This document shows positions 26,548 to 35,341 of a DNA stretch of 57,571 bases, piece after piece. Made by a program: the position numbers and the translations under genes. Origin of the DNA: Bacillota bacterium (GTDB lineage Bacteria > Bacillota > Sulfobacillia > JAUYEG01). Below the pieces are notes generated by a model. That model worked only from the letters and a program-made list of their open reading frames with translations. It was not told the origin of the DNA and did no database searches. Position 1 is the stretch's first letter. Each line of letters starts with the position of its first letter. Location of the stretch: assembly GCA_030691505.1 (NCBI GenBank), contig JAUYEG010000121.1:1-57571 (forward strand), read 5' to 3'.

Positions 26548-26808
26548 CTAACGGGGCTCGACTATGAACTTGATCGCGGTCCGTTCCTCACCGTCAATCA
26601 TGATGTCGGTGAAGGCCGGAACGCAGATCAAGTCCATCCCGCCCGGGGCGACGAACCCCCTGGCGATGGCGATGGCCTTGATCGTCTGGTTGACCGCCCC
26701 TGCGCCGATCGCCTGTAACTCGGCGGTGCCGCGCTCGCGCAGAACCGCGGCAAGCGCTCCAGCAACTGCGTTGGGGCTGCTTTTGGAAGAAACCTTAAGT
26801 ACTTCGAT
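26548..26808 (-). CDS. spoVS: stage V sporulation protein S, apparent ATC start
   Basis: SpoVS, an Alba-like small protein needed for spore coat and cortex completion. The product starting at 26808 is 86 residues, exactly the Bacillus length, and matches the family from residue 2 (EVLKVSSKSSPNAVAGALA) to the end. The codon at the Met position is ATC, 9 nt after GAGGAGG. The only canonical in-frame start is an ATG at 26895, which lies upstream of the sigma-H promoter and adds 29 unlike residues. An ATC start, or a sequence error in the first codon, is therefore likely. Confidence 0.9.
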   Translation of the reverse strand: MEVLKVSSKSSPNAVAGALAAVLRERGTAELQAIGAGAVNQTIKAIAIARGFVAPGGMDLICVPAFTDIMIDGEERTAIKFIVEPR

Positions 26809-26853
26809 CGCCGCTCGCCTCCTCGTTGGCCACGGGGTTGAGGTTCTCTGTAG

Positions 26854-26879
26854 ATTCTGCGACGCAGGCCTATGGTCCT
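26854..26879 (-). promoter_or_regulatory. sigma-H-type promoter of spoVS
   Basis: On the minus strand AGGACCA (26879-26873), 14 nt, then AGAAT (26858-26854) fits the sigma-H pattern AGGAWWT-N12-14-RGAAT with one or two deviations. Bacillus spoVS is known to use sigma-H. The predicted transcript starts near 26847, downstream of the ATG at 26895. Confidence 0.65.
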
Positions 26880-26942
26880 GCCAGGCCTGGTCCATTTGTG
26901 AGGTCCGATTGTGCGAGGACTGGGCCAGAGATGCCTGCGGGC

Positions 26943-27740
26943 CTACTGGGCAGGCGGCGACCCGCGCAGCAGGAAACGCTCAATGGCAAGCGCGCGGCCG
27001 TCCTCGTCGGCGATTTCGATGAAGACGCCGGCAGCCTGCGCCGGCCCGGGCGCGGGGGCAAAGCGGACCGGAAGTTGAGAAAGAAACCGCTGCAGGGCCA
27101 ACTCAACCTGTACGCCGATCACGGAATCAAATGGACCGGTCATGCCGAGGTCGGTGATATAGGCTGTGCCGCCGGGAAGCACCCGCTCGTCGGCCGTCTG
27201 GACGTGGGTGTGGGTTCCGACGACGGCACTCACCTTGCCATCGAGGTGCCAGCCCAGCGCTGCCTTCTCGGAGGTCGCCTCGGCATGAAAGTCGACTATC
27301 ACGGCTTTGACGGTCTGGCGCAGGCGCCCGGCCTCCGCCAGGCCCGTGCGGAATGGATCGTCCGGGTCGCTCGGGAAGAAGACGCGCCCGTGCAAGGAGA
27401 TCAGGCCCAGGGCCAGGCCGCTGTCGCTATGCAGGATCACAGAGCCGACCCCCGGGGGCTCACCCGGCAGGTTGAATGGACGAAGGACCCTGTGCTCGTG
27501 CTCAAGGTACCCGAGAATCTCACGCTTGGCGAACGTGTGGTTGCCCAGGGTCATCCCGTGCAATCCAAGGTCAAAGAGCTCCTCGGCGACCTCGGGAACC
27601 AGACCCATGCCGCCGGCGGCGTTCTCGGCGTTGGCAAGCAGGAAATCGGGCGCGTATCGCGCCCGCAATTGGGGAATCCAAGCAGCCAGGGCCTGCCGGC
27701 CCGGGCGGCCGACAACGTCCCCGAAGAATAGGACTCTCAC
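26943..27740 (-). CDS. ymdB: YmdB family phosphodiesterase
   Basis: A 265-residue metallophosphoesterase that cleaves 2',3'- and 3',5'-cyclic nucleotides and affects biofilm formation and late adaptive responses in Bacillus. Metal-binding elements are FFGDVVG (Asp8), ANAENAAGG, LGNHTF, VDFHAEATSEK and GTHTHVQTAD. The length matches the 264-residue Bacillus protein. Its start overlaps the stop of the upstream unknown gene by 4 nt. The order rny-(unknown)-ymdB-spoVS resembles Bacillus with one gene inserted. Confidence 0.95.
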   Translation of the reverse strand: MRVLFFGDVVGRPGRQALAAWIPQLRARYAPDFLLANAENAAGGMGLVPEVAEELFDLGLHGMTLGNHTFAKREILGYLEHEHRVLRPFNLPGEPPGVGSVILHSDSGLALGLISLHGRVFFPSDPDDPFRTGLAEAGRLRQTVKAVIVDFHAEATSEKAALGWHLDGKVSAVVGTHTHVQTADERVLPGGTAYITDLGMTGPFDSVIGVQVELALQRFLSQLPVRFAPAPGPAQAAGVFIEIADEDGRALAIERFLLRGSPPAQ

Positions 27741-28258
27741 TTGTTAAATACGAGGACCCTACCGCCCTCGCGGTAGGCTATCAGGTTATGTTGCTGCTGC
27801 GTTTCGCGCAGGTCATCCAACGCCTCGTCGATGAGCTGCTCCTGCACGATCAGATCCTCCTCCATCAGTCCGGAGTCGGATTCTACAACCAGGACGTCGC
27901 CGAAATTCGAGCGCATCAAACCGATGAGAAGCGAGATCTCCTCACGCGTGAGGGTTTCCGCATCGCGGCTGATCTCGATCGCCGTCAGCCCCTGAAGCGA
28001 GGTCCGGGTGACGTCAACGAGACGCGGCTCGATGCCCTGCAGAAACGAGAATGCCTCGACGCTCTCCAGCACCAGATTCTGAAGCGTGCGGAAACTGCCC
28101 AGAGCCATCCGCTGTCTGAGCAGTAGGGTGAAACACAGGGCATGGCTCTGCGGGTCGAACGTTACGGAGCCGACCTCCGGGAAGCGAAGCAGTATGGATA
28201 CGAGCAGGCCCGCGCCTCCGGAACCGCCTCTGTCCTGGATGTTCTTGGCTGTGGTCAA
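27737..28258 (-). CDS. conserved-looking protein of unknown function between rny and ymdB
   Basis: A 173-residue cytosolic protein that I do not recognise. The start is TTG at 28258, 6 nt after AGGAGG, and the stop overlaps ymdB by 4 nt. It has no membrane segment and no Cys cluster. The middle is hydrophobic-acidic with LTREEISLLIGLMRSNFGDV, and the C-terminal third (LMEEDLIVQEQLIDEALDD) looks like a long helix, perhaps a coiled coil. Coupling to RNase Y and YmdB suggests a link to RNA turnover or cyclic nucleotide signalling, by context only. Confidence 0.8.
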   Translation of the reverse strand: MTTAKNIQDRGGSGGAGLLVSILLRFPEVGSVTFDPQSHALCFTLLLRQRMALGSFRTLQNLVLESVEAFSFLQGIEPRLVDVTRTSLQGLTAIEISRDAETLTREEISLLIGLMRSNFGDVLVVESDSGLMEEDLIVQEQLIDEALDDLRETQQQHNLIAYREGGRVLVFNK

Positions 28259-28324
28259 GGCTTGCCTCCTGGGGGTCCGCGCCGCGTCCCTGACGGGCCG
28301 CGTCCCGCATGGATTATACCCCGG

Positions 28325-29875
28325 CTACTTCGCGTATTCCACGGCCCTCGTTTCGCGGATCACGGTCACCTTGATCTGTCCCGGGTAGTCCAGCTCGCTC
28401 TCAATTTTCTTGACAATATCGCGCGCGAGGCGTACGGATGACAAATCGTCGACGCGGTCAGGCTTGACGATGATCCTCACCTCGCGGCCGGCCTGGATGG
28501 CGTATGCCTTGTCTACTCCCTCGAACGTGTCGGCGATGGCCTCGAGCTTCTCAAGTCGCTTGATATATGATTCGAGCGTTTCGCGCCTGGCTCCGGGCCG
28601 AGACGCCGATATGGCGTCAGCGGCCGCAACGAGTACCGCCTCCACCGAACCGAATTCCGCGTCACCGTGATGAGCGGCCACGGCCTCGATAACCTCGGGA
28701 CCCTCCCTGAACTTGCGGGCGAGGTCCACGCCGATGGCTACATGGGTACCCTCGACCTCGTGGTCGACCGCCTTGCCGATGTCGTGGATCAACCCCGCCC
28801 GGCGGGCGATCTGCACGTTGGCCCCCAGTTCGGACGCCATCACCGCCGCCAGATGCGCCACTTCGAGCGAGTGCTTGAGCACGTTCTGCCCGTAGCTCGA
28901 ACGGAACTTGAGCCGGCCGAGGAGCTTGATAAGCTCAGGATGCAGGTTGTGAACCCCGGCGTCGAACGTCGCCTGCTCGCCCTCGGCCTGGATTCTTGCC
29001 TCGACTTCTTTCTGCGCCTTCTCCACGGTCTCCTCGATACGCGCGGGATGAATGCGTCCGTCCGCTATCAGCCGCTCGAGCGATATGCGCGCGACCTCGC
29101 GCCGGATCGGGTCGAACCCCGACAGGATCACGGCTTCCGGCGTGTCGTCGATGATAAGGTCAATTCCGGTCAGAGTCTCCAGAGTGCGGATGTTGCGGCC
29201 CTCGCGGCCGATGATCCTGCCCTTCATCTCGTCGTTGGGCAGAGCGACCACGGAAACCGTCGCCTCGGCGGCATGATCGGCGGCGCTGCGCTGGATCGCC
29301 AGGGCGATCACCTCACGCGCTTTGCGGTCGGCGTTTTCGCGGGCGGCCTGTTCTATGTCCCGCGCCAACTGGGCCGCTTCAACGCGGATCTCCTGCTCCA
29401 CGTTACAAAGCAGCAATTCCTTGGCGTCGGCGCTGGTCAAGCCGGATACCCGCTCCAGCTCAGCGACTTGTTGCGTATGCAGATCGGCGGCGGCCTTTTC
29501 CAGCTGAACAAGGTCTTGGTCCCGACGCCGAAGGCCCTCCTCCCGCTTCTCAAGGGATTCGCTCTTGCGGTCAAGGCTCTCTTCCTTCTGCGTGAGCCTG
29601 CGCTCTGTGCGCAGCAGTTCGTTCCTGCGTTCCTTGGCCTCCCGCTCGACCTCGTTGCGCATCCGCAACGTTTCTTCCTTGATAGCGACAAGGGACTCTC
29701 GTTTGCGTGCCTCGCCGTCGCGGTTGGCCTCCCCAATGATTCGCGCCGCCTGCGCTTCAGCCGACCCGACTCGGGCTTCCGCGGCAAGCTTGCGCCACTG
29801 GAAGCCGACCCCGATACCGACCACCAGCGCCACTGCCGCCGCCGCTGCTGAAACCAGCCAGTTCAAATGGGACAC
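28325..29875 (-). CDS. rny: ribonuclease Y
   Basis: Membrane-bound endoribonuclease that starts mRNA decay; 516 residues against 520 in Bacillus. The N-terminal membrane segment is at 4-22, a long charged coiled coil covers about 30-200, the KH domain has [15 protein letters not shown], and the HD domain has [12 protein letters not shown] with the metal His-Asp pair. The start is GTG at 29875 behind GGGGGT. Upstream lies a 300-bp region with its own promoter and terminator, so leader-based control is possible. Confidence 0.96.
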   Translation of the reverse strand: MSHLNWLVSAAAAAVALVVGIGVGFQWRKLAAEARVGSAEAQAARIIGEANRDGEARKRESLVAIKEETLRMRNEVEREAKERRNELLRTERRLTQKEESLDRKSESLEKREEGLRRRDQDLVQLEKAAADLHTQQVAELERVSGLTSADAKELLLCNVEQEIRVEAAQLARDIEQAARENADRKAREVIALAIQRSAADHAAEATVSVVALPNDEMKGRIIGREGRNIRTLETLTGIDLIIDDTPEAVILSGFDPIRREVARISLERLIADGRIHPARIEETVEKAQKEVEARIQAEGEQATFDAGVHNLHPELIKLLGRLKFRSSYGQNVLKHSLEVAHLAAVMASELGANVQIARRAGLIHDIGKAVDHEVEGTHVAIGVDLARKFREGPEVIEAVAAHHGDAEFGSVEAVLVAAADAISASRPGARRETLESYIKRLEKLEAIADTFEGVDKAYAIQAGREVRIIVKPDRVDDLSSVRLARDIVKKIESELDYPGQIKVTVIRETRAVEYAK

Positions 29876-29950
29876 CCCCTATCTCAAGGCGGTGCCCAGG
29901 TGGGATAGAGTTCAGACGATCAAGCCCCGTCGTCTGCCCACAACGCAAAA
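29876..29950 (-). other. leader immediately upstream of rny
   Basis: Between the terminator hairpin and the rny start. It contains an inverted repeat (CAGACGA and TCGTCTG, 29913-29936, 10-nt loop). I see no strong promoter of its own, so rny may depend on read-through of the terminator at 29951-29974. Confidence 0.35.
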
Positions 29951-30121
29951 AGCCGCGTCACGAGACGCGGCTTCGAAGGCTGTAGACCCGGAAAGCGCAA
30001 CAAAACAAACGCGCCCAAACACCGACGCGAGCCGACCCCAACCCGGGACACCACACTGGAACGGTATATAGAAAGTCAATTTGCTAGCACCTTTGGTGAG
30101 CGCTGGTCGAGCCAGCTTCTC
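29943..30121 (-). ncRNA. candidate small RNA or rny leader RNA
   Basis: A strong promoter (-10 at 30128-30133) would start a transcript near 30121. An intrinsic terminator at 29974-29951 would end it near 29943, giving about 180 nt with no good reading frame. The 5' part can form small hairpins (GCTGG/CCAGC and CACC/GGTG); the middle is rich in G and T on this strand. It could be a stand-alone small RNA or an attenuated 5' leader of rny. I recognise no known RNA family. Confidence 0.45.
29948..29974 (-). terminator. intrinsic terminator between recX and rny
   Basis: A 10-bp stem AAGCCGCGTC/GACGCGGCTT with a 4-nt loop is followed on the minus strand by TTTTTGCGTT. It may end the recA-recX transcript, the small RNA, or act as an attenuator before rny. 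Confidence 0.85.
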
Positions 30122-30127
30122 GCAGTC

Positions 30128-30157
30128 ATTCTATTGAAGGGTTGACCGGCCTGTCAA
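30128..30157 (-). promoter_or_regulatory. strong promoter downstream of recX
   Basis: On the minus strand a perfect -35 TTGACA (30157-30152), 18 nt, then -10 TAGAAT (30133-30128). It lies just after the recX stop (30194) and 250 nt before rny. It is among the closest matches to the housekeeping consensus in the window. Confidence 0.75.
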
Positions 30158-30193
30158 GAAATCCAAGCTTGGAGGCGTACGACCGGTCCCTGG

Positions 30194-30760
30194 TCAATTT
30201 TCGGGCCTGCCCGGACCGCCGCTGCATGCCGCGGCCCGTGCCACCTCGTGTTCGAAACCGCGCCCGACGAGGTAGGCGTAACACTTCCGTTGCCGCGCGT
30301 CCGCGGACAGCCCGGCATACCGGGCGTTGGCCCTGGCAGCCAGCGCCTGTGCCGCGGCCAACTCCGCCCCCTGGTCGTAGATCGCCAGCGCCGTCTCGAT
30401 GTGTTCAGGCGCTATTCCCTTACGTACCAGCTCAGACGCCAGAGCTCGCCGGCCGATGGGACGGAGCCTGCTCCGCTCCTCCACCCACTGGTGTGCGAAT
30501 GCCGCGTCGTCCACGTAGCGCAGCTCTCGCAGGCGCACCAGTACGCCCTCGATTGTGCCGGTCCCGAAGCCCGCGCGCGAGAGTTTGTCCGTAAGTTCGC
30601 GTTCGGTCTGAGGGCGCGCCGACAGGAGGCGAAGAGCCCGCGTCATCGCCTCGCGCGAAGCTTGGGCCGGGTCCAGCGGATTCGGGCCCAGGTCGGCCCC
30701 GTCGGGGGGCTCCAGGTTTTCGCGCTCCCCGGTGCCCGATCTAGACCTCCTCGCCGGCAT
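30194..30760 (-). CDS. recX: RecA regulator RecX
   Basis: Modulator of RecA filaments, 188 residues. It is built of short three-helix repeats; [21 protein letters not shown] opens the first and [29 protein letters not shown] the second. The start taken is the ATG at 30760, 20 nt inside the end of recA; the strong AGGAGG lies just after that ATG, so a start slightly downstream cannot be excluded. The open frame extends to 30871 inside recA and that part is not credible. Confidence 0.88.
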   Translation of the reverse strand: MPARRSRSGTGERENLEPPDGADLGPNPLDPAQASREAMTRALRLLSARPQTERELTDKLSRAGFGTGTIEGVLVRLRELRYVDDAAFAHQWVEERSRLRPIGRRALASELVRKGIAPEHIETALAIYDQGAELAAAQALAARANARYAGLSADARQRKCYAYLVGRGFEHEVARAAACSGGPGRPEN

Positions 30761-31778
30761 CCTGAGCACTCGCCGCACGGATAGCGCCAAGATTGAGGGC
30801 GCCGCGGATCTTGGCTTCCATCTCTGCGGCCGTTTCCGGGTTTTGCCGCAAAAACTCACGCACGTTTTCACGTCCCTGTCCGATGCGCACGTCTCCGTAG
30901 GAGTACCAGGAGCCGGTCTTGGTGACTATGCCAAGATCGGTGGCAACATCCACCAGCGCGGTCTCGCGCGAGATGCCCACGCCGTACACGAGGTCAAACT
31001 CGGCCTGCCGGAACGGAGGGGCCACCTTGTTCTTGACCACCTTGGCCCGGACGCGCATGCCGACGACGTCCGTACCCTGCTTGATGCTCTCGATCCTCCG
31101 GACCTCGATACGTATGGAGGCGTAGAACTTGAGCGCCCGGCCGCCCGGGGTAACCTCGGGGTTGCCGAAGATAACCCCCACCTTCTCACGCAACTGATTG
31201 AGGAAAACGACCATCGAATGCGACTTGCTTATCGCGCCTGTCAGCTTGCGCAGGGCCTGCGACATCAGCCTGGCCTGCAAACCGACATGGGAGTCGCCCA
31301 TCTCCCCCTCGATCTCCGCCCGCGGCACGAGGGCCGCGACCGAGTCAATGACCACGACATCCACGGCGCCGCTGCGGACGAGGGCCTCCGCGATCTCGAG
31401 GGCCTGCTCGCCGGTGTCGGGCTGCGAAATCAGCAGGTTGTCGATGTCGACCCCGAGGTTTCGGGCGTACTGGGCATCCAGTGCGTGCTCCGCGTCGATG
31501 AAGGCCGCGACTCCTCCCGCCTTCTGGGCCTCAGCGACCACGTGCAGCGCGACGGTCGTCTTGCCCGAGGCCTCGGGCCCGTAGATCTCGACGGCGCGGC
31601 CGCGCGGCAGGCCGCCGACCCCAAGGGCGATGTCCAGCGGCAGACAGCCGGTTGAGATAACGTCCACCTGCATCCTGCCGGACACCTCGCCTAGCTTCAT
31701 GATCGAACCCTTGCCAAACTGACGCTCGATTTGCGCCAGCGCGGTGTCCAGTGCCTTTTGACGGTCCACGCGGGTCAC
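30741..31778 (-). CDS. recA: recombinase RecA
   Basis: Homologous recombination and SOS co-protease, 345 residues. The P-loop GPEASGKT is at 67-74, and [30 protein letters not shown] and the [19 protein letters not shown] loop are all intact. The start is GTG at 31778 after GGGAGCAG. It is followed by recX with a 20-nt overlap and preceded by thpR and cinA. Unlike lexA and yneA, its promoter shows no clear LexA box. Confidence 0.98.
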   Translation of the reverse strand: MTRVDRQKALDTALAQIERQFGKGSIMKLGEVSGRMQVDVISTGCLPLDIALGVGGLPRGRAVEIYGPEASGKTTVALHVVAEAQKAGGVAAFIDAEHALDAQYARNLGVDIDNLLISQPDTGEQALEIAEALVRSGAVDVVVIDSVAALVPRAEIEGEMGDSHVGLQARLMSQALRKLTGAISKSHSMVVFLNQLREKVGVIFGNPEVTPGGRALKFYASIRIEVRRIESIKQGTDVVGMRVRAKVVKNKVAPPFRQAEFDLVYGVGISRETALVDVATDLGIVTKTGSWYSYGDVRIGQGRENVREFLRQNPETAAEMEAKIRGALNLGAIRAASAQDAGEEV

Positions 31779-31802
31779 CTGCTCCCATTATTTTCCTAGA
31801 CG

Positions 31803-31831
31803 AGTATAGCATCAGCCATGCGAACGGGCAA
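31803..31831 (-). promoter_or_regulatory. recA promoter
   Basis: The minus strand has -35 TTGCCC (31831-31826), 17 nt, then -10 TATACT (31808-31803), about 25 nt before the GTG. The spacer contains a lone GTTCG half site, not a full LexA operator. Confidence 0.7.
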
Positions 31832-31858
31832 TGCGCAAAAGGGCGTGTCCGGTTGTTC

Positions 31859-32461
31859 CTATGCCCCGGGCCCTGCGTGCGGCCCGGGGCCCAAGGGAAT
31901 CTCCGCCAGACGTTCGTATACCGGTCCGCCGGGACGAAGCTCGCTGCGCATGAACGCCAGACTGGAAAGCCGGAAACGGTCAAGATCGAGCTCCGGGAGG
32001 CCGGTGGGGCGAAGATGCGCTCCCCCGGCGCCCCCGCTCATCTCCCGCGGCCACCGGGCCACGGTAAGGTGGGGGCTTGGCGGTCTGGTTTCAGCCGGAA
32101 TCCCCCGTTTGGCCAGTTGCCTGTCGACGTCGCGCGCCAGGCGCTCGAGCTCCGCAAGCCCCGAGTCAACGCCGAGCCAGAGGACGCGCGGCGCCCCGCG
32201 CGGCGGAAAGATCCCCCATCCGCGCAGCCGGATCTCGAACGGCGGGTGGGATTGACAGGCGCGCCCGGTCGCCCTCACCATTTCGGAAACGCGATCCACC
32301 TCGACGTTGCCGAGGAACTTCATTGTCAGGTGCAGGTTTGCCTCGGCAACCCACCGCAGCCCCGGATGAAGCCTCCGGTACCCGGCGAGATGGACGGCGA
32401 GAGCGAACCTCAGGGGTTGGGGCAACTCCGCCGCTACAAAAGCCCGGATAGCCTCAGGCAT
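31859..32461 (-). CDS. thpR: RNA 2',3'-cyclic phosphodiesterase ThpR
   Basis: A 200-residue 2H phosphoesterase (LigT family). The two catalytic motifs are HLTMKF (His44, Thr46) and HLTVARW (His131, Thr133). It opens 2',3'-cyclic phosphates at RNA ends. The ATG overlaps the end of cinA by 8 nt, and the gene order cinA-thpR-recA is common in GC-rich clostridia and relatives. Confidence 0.94.
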   Translation of the reverse strand: MPEAIRAFVAAELPQPLRFALAVHLAGYRRLHPGLRWVAEANLHLTMKFLGNVEVDRVSEMVRATGRACQSHPPFEIRLRGWGIFPPRGAPRVLWLGVDSGLAELERLARDVDRQLAKRGIPAETRPPSPHLTVARWPREMSGGAGGAHLRPTGLPELDLDRFRLSSLAFMRSELRPGGPVYERLAEIPLGPGPHAGPGA

Positions 32462-33722
32462 CCCGCGCGGACCCCTCCGCGGCAGCCATCAATTCGCCGC
32501 GCAGGGCCACCAGCGCCTGCTGAGCGGCGCGCCGCTTGACCATCCAGCGGTTACCGGTGAAGCGGTGGCTCCGCACGGGCCTTTCGCCGTCGGTGCCGCA
32601 CAGCCCGATATGGACCAGACCGACCGGCGTGGCCGGAGTCCCTCCACCCGGGCCGGCCAGCCCGGTGATGGCGACGCCCAGGTCGGCACTGGCCCGCTCA
32701 AGCACGCCGCGCGCCATAGCCGCGCACACGGGTGCGCTCACCGCTCCGTGGCGGGCGATGAGTGCTTCAGGCACCCCAAGCAAATCGCGCTTAGCTTCGT
32801 TGCTGTAGCTCACCACGGCCAGACGCAGATGCGCGGAAACCCCGGGGACCTCCGTGAGCAGGTGGCTGAGCAGTCCGCCCGTGCACGATTCAGCAACGGC
32901 CAGACTGAATCCCCGGCGGGCCAGCAGCCCGACAACCGCGCCCGCAAGCGTATCGCTGTCGATGCCATAGATGTACTGCCCAACTCGCGCCCTGACCTCG
33001 GCCTCTAGCGGCGCGATCATCTCCATGGCCTGGGCGCGGCCGGCGGCCTTGGCGGTCAGTCGCAACGAGACCTCGCCCAGGGAGGCGAGCGGCGCAACCG
33101 TGGTCAGGGACTGCGCGGCAATCAGGTCGGCCAGACGGGTTTCGAGCTCAGATTCGCCGATGTCGCAGAAGCGGAGCACCCGGGACACGATCACGCGGCC
33201 CTGGGGCTGCCGGGAGGCCAGCGAAGGAAGCACGTCCTCGCGCACCATCGGCTCCATCTCAAACGGCGGGCCAGGCAGGAGAAAGATCAGCTTGCCCTCA
33301 TGCTCCACGGCAACGCCGGGCGCGGTTCCGAGCCGGTTGGCGATCGCGCGCCCGCCCGCGGGAATCATCGCCTGTTTTGCGTTGTTGCTGGTCATGACCC
33401 GCCCGCGCTGGGCGAAGAAGCTGCGGATATGCTCCAGGGAAGGCTGGTCGACGACGAGCTCGCGGCAAAGGACCTGGGCGAGCGCCTCGCGCGTCATGTC
33501 GTCCGTCGTGGGCCCGAGGCCGCCCGAGGCGATAATCACGTCCGCTCTGGTAAGGGCCAGCCGGAAGCATTCCTCGATGCGCCCGGAGTTGTCTCCGACG
33601 ACGGTCTGATGGTAGACGTCAACGCCCACCTCAGCCAACCGAAGGGACAGGAATTGGGCGTTGGTGTTGAGTATCTGCCCGAGGAGCAGCTCGGTTCCTG
33701 CGAAGATCAACTCTGCGATCAT
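32454..33722 (-). CDS. cinA: CinA family protein
   Basis: A 422-residue protein with an N-terminal MoaB/MPT-binding-like domain (starting IAELIFAGTELLLGQILNTN, with GGLGPTTDDMTRE) and a C-terminal CinA domain (SLAVAESCTGGLLSHLLTEVPG) related to nicotinamide-nucleotide amidase PncC. It may recycle NMN or repair ADP-ribose pyrophosphate, and in competent bacteria it partners RecA. I took the ATG at 33722, preceded by AGGGGTGAGG; a GTG lies at 33731. Confidence 0.95.
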   Translation of the reverse strand: MIAELIFAGTELLLGQILNTNAQFLSLRLAEVGVDVYHQTVVGDNSGRIEECFRLALTRADVIIASGGLGPTTDDMTREALAQVLCRELVVDQPSLEHIRSFFAQRGRVMTSNNAKQAMIPAGGRAIANRLGTAPGVAVEHEGKLIFLLPGPPFEMEPMVREDVLPSLASRQPQGRVIVSRVLRFCDIGESELETRLADLIAAQSLTTVAPLASLGEVSLRLTAKAAGRAQAMEMIAPLEAEVRARVGQYIYGIDSDTLAGAVVGLLARRGFSLAVAESCTGGLLSHLLTEVPGVSAHLRLAVVSYSNEAKRDLLGVPEALIARHGAVSAPVCAAMARGVLERASADLGVAITGLAGPGGGTPATPVGLVHIGLCGTDGERPVRSHRFTGNRWMVKRRAAQQALVALRGELMAAAEGSARDA

Positions 33723-33799
33723 TGCCCTCACCCCTGGGGCCGCATCACCTTGCCGGCCCTAGAGTGATTCTCCCCGACAAGGCCAATACCTGGCTGGGC

Positions 33800-35341
33800 C
33801 TAGACGTCCACCGCCGGGCCCGCCGCGGCATCGTCCCGGTCCGGCCGGCCTTCCAGCACCGCTCCGCCGCACGGGAAGTCCATAAGCAGCCGGCGCAGTT
33901 CATCGCCGCTCAACGTTTCCCGCTCGAGGAGCAGGTCACGCAGCCTGACCAGCGCGCCGCGCCCGGATTCAAGGGTCTCGCGCACACGCCGTTCGCGCCC
34001 GGCAAGCACGTCGCGGATAGCTCTGTGCATCAGACCGGCCGGAACAGTATCGGCGAGCACGACGCCGAGGCCGGTCATCCCGGCCAGCACCATATTGCGC
34101 GCCCCCTCCGCGGCCACTTTGAAGTCCTGCGCCGCTCCCGTGCTGCGCGAGCCGCAGAGCATCTTCTCCGCGAGCGGACCGCTGAGAGCTATGTCGATGT
34201 TCTCTTCCAGTTGCTCCTGCGTCTGCAGCAGCTGGTCGGTGCGCGGGATCTGACGGACGTAGCCCAAGGCCATGCCGCGCGAGGCGACGGTCACCGACGC
34301 CACCGTGCCAGGGCAGATGGCCTCGGCGACCAGGGCATGACCGCCCTCGTGGGAAGCGATGCGGCGCAGCTCTTCATCGCTCGGCCTGCGGCCGAGGCGC
34401 TCGCCCATGATGACCTTGTCTGTGGCCTCGGAGAAATGCCGGCTCGTGATGCTGCCGCATCCCTCGCGCAACGCCAGAATGGCGGCCTCGTTGGCGACGC
34501 TCTCAAGGTGCGCGCCGGAGAATCCAAAGGTTGCCCTGGCCACCTCGTCGAGCTCCACGTCATCTGCCAATGGCTTGTTCTGCACATGGAGACTCAGGAT
34601 CTGCAGCCGGTCCTCCCGGTCGGGCATTCCGACCTGCACGATGCGGTCAAACCGCCCCGGGCGCAACAGCGCCGGGTCGAGCAGGTCGTAGCGGTTCGTG
34701 GCCGCGATGATCAGCAGCTGGATGTCGTCCTCGGTCTTAAGGCCGTCCATTTCAACGAGCAGCTGGTTGAGGGTTTGGTCGTATTCGAGATGCCCGCGGT
34801 GGGTCCCTCGCTCAGGCGCCAGGACCTCGATTTCATCGATGAAAATGACCGCTGTGCGCCTCTTTTCCCTCTTCGCCGTTGCGCGGGCATCGGCGAACAA
34901 CTGGCGTACCCTCTGGGCTCCGACTCCGGCGTACACCTCAATGAACTCGCTGCCCGAGGTGGCGAGGAAGACCGAATCGGTATGACTGGCGGCGGCTTTG
35001 GCCAGCATGGTTTTGCCAGTGCCCGGCGGACCGGAAAGAAGCACACCGCGGAGTGGCCTGATGCCCAGCGCCGAGGCCTCGTCCCGCAGGTTGACGAAAT
35101 CGAGCGCCTCGACCAGTTCCTGTTTGGCCGCCACATGGCCGCCGATCTCCCCGAATGAGACGAGGAAGCGGGACTGCGGGCGCACGGTTATCTTGCGGCC
35201 GCCCAGCCGTCCGGCCATCGGAGCCTGCAGCAACAGCAGCGCGAGGCCGATCAGGAAGAGGACAGGCACGACGTTGTAGCCCTGGGTGCCCAGGAAGACC
35301 AGCAGGCCGAGACCGGCACCGATGCCATGTTCGATTTTCAT
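33800..35341 (-). CDS. FtsH-like AAA+ membrane metalloprotease
   Basis: A 513-residue membrane AAA+ zinc protease. Two closely spaced hydrophobic segments cover about 7-40, with no sizeable periplasmic domain between them, unlike standard FtsH. Walker A is GPPGTGKT (104-111), Walker B VIFIDEIE (165-172), the arginine finger region is LLRPGRFDR, the zinc motif is HEGGH (331-335) and Asp406 in STGAAQDF is the third ligand. This looks like a second, shortened FtsH paralogue. Its ATG overlaps by 4 nt the stop of a small membrane protein gene that may be its adaptor. Confidence 0.88.
   Translation of the reverse strand: MKIEHGIGAGLGLLVFLGTQGYNVVPVLFLIGLALLLLQAPMAGRLGGRKITVRPQSRFLVSFGEIGGHVAAKQELVEALDFVNLRDEASALGIRPLRGVLLSGPPGTGKTMLAKAAASHTDSVFLATSGSEFIEVYAGVGAQRVRQLFADARATAKREKRRTAVIFIDEIEVLAPERGTHRGHLEYDQTLNQLLVEMDGLKTEDDIQLLIIAATNRYDLLDPALLRPGRFDRIVQVGMPDREDRLQILSLHVQNKPLADDVELDEVARATFGFSGAHLESVANEAAILALREGCGSITSRHFSEATDKVIMGERLGRRPSDEELRRIASHEGGHALVAEAICPGTVASVTVASRGMALGYVRQIPRTDQLLQTQEQLEENIDIALSGPLAEKMLCGSRSTGAAQDFKVAAEGARNMVLAGMTGLGVVLADTVPAGLMHRAIRDVLAGRERRVRETLESGRGALVRLRDLLLERETLSGDELRRLLMDFPCGGAVLEGRPDRDDAAAGPAVDV

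Noticed and set aside
26895-26895. ATG at 26895 as the spoVS start
   Set aside because: It lies upstream of the sigma-H promoter and would add 29 residues absent from the 86-residue family.
31803-31850. LexA box before recA
   Set aside because: Only a single GTTCG/CGAAC half site is present; the other half does not match at the right spacing.
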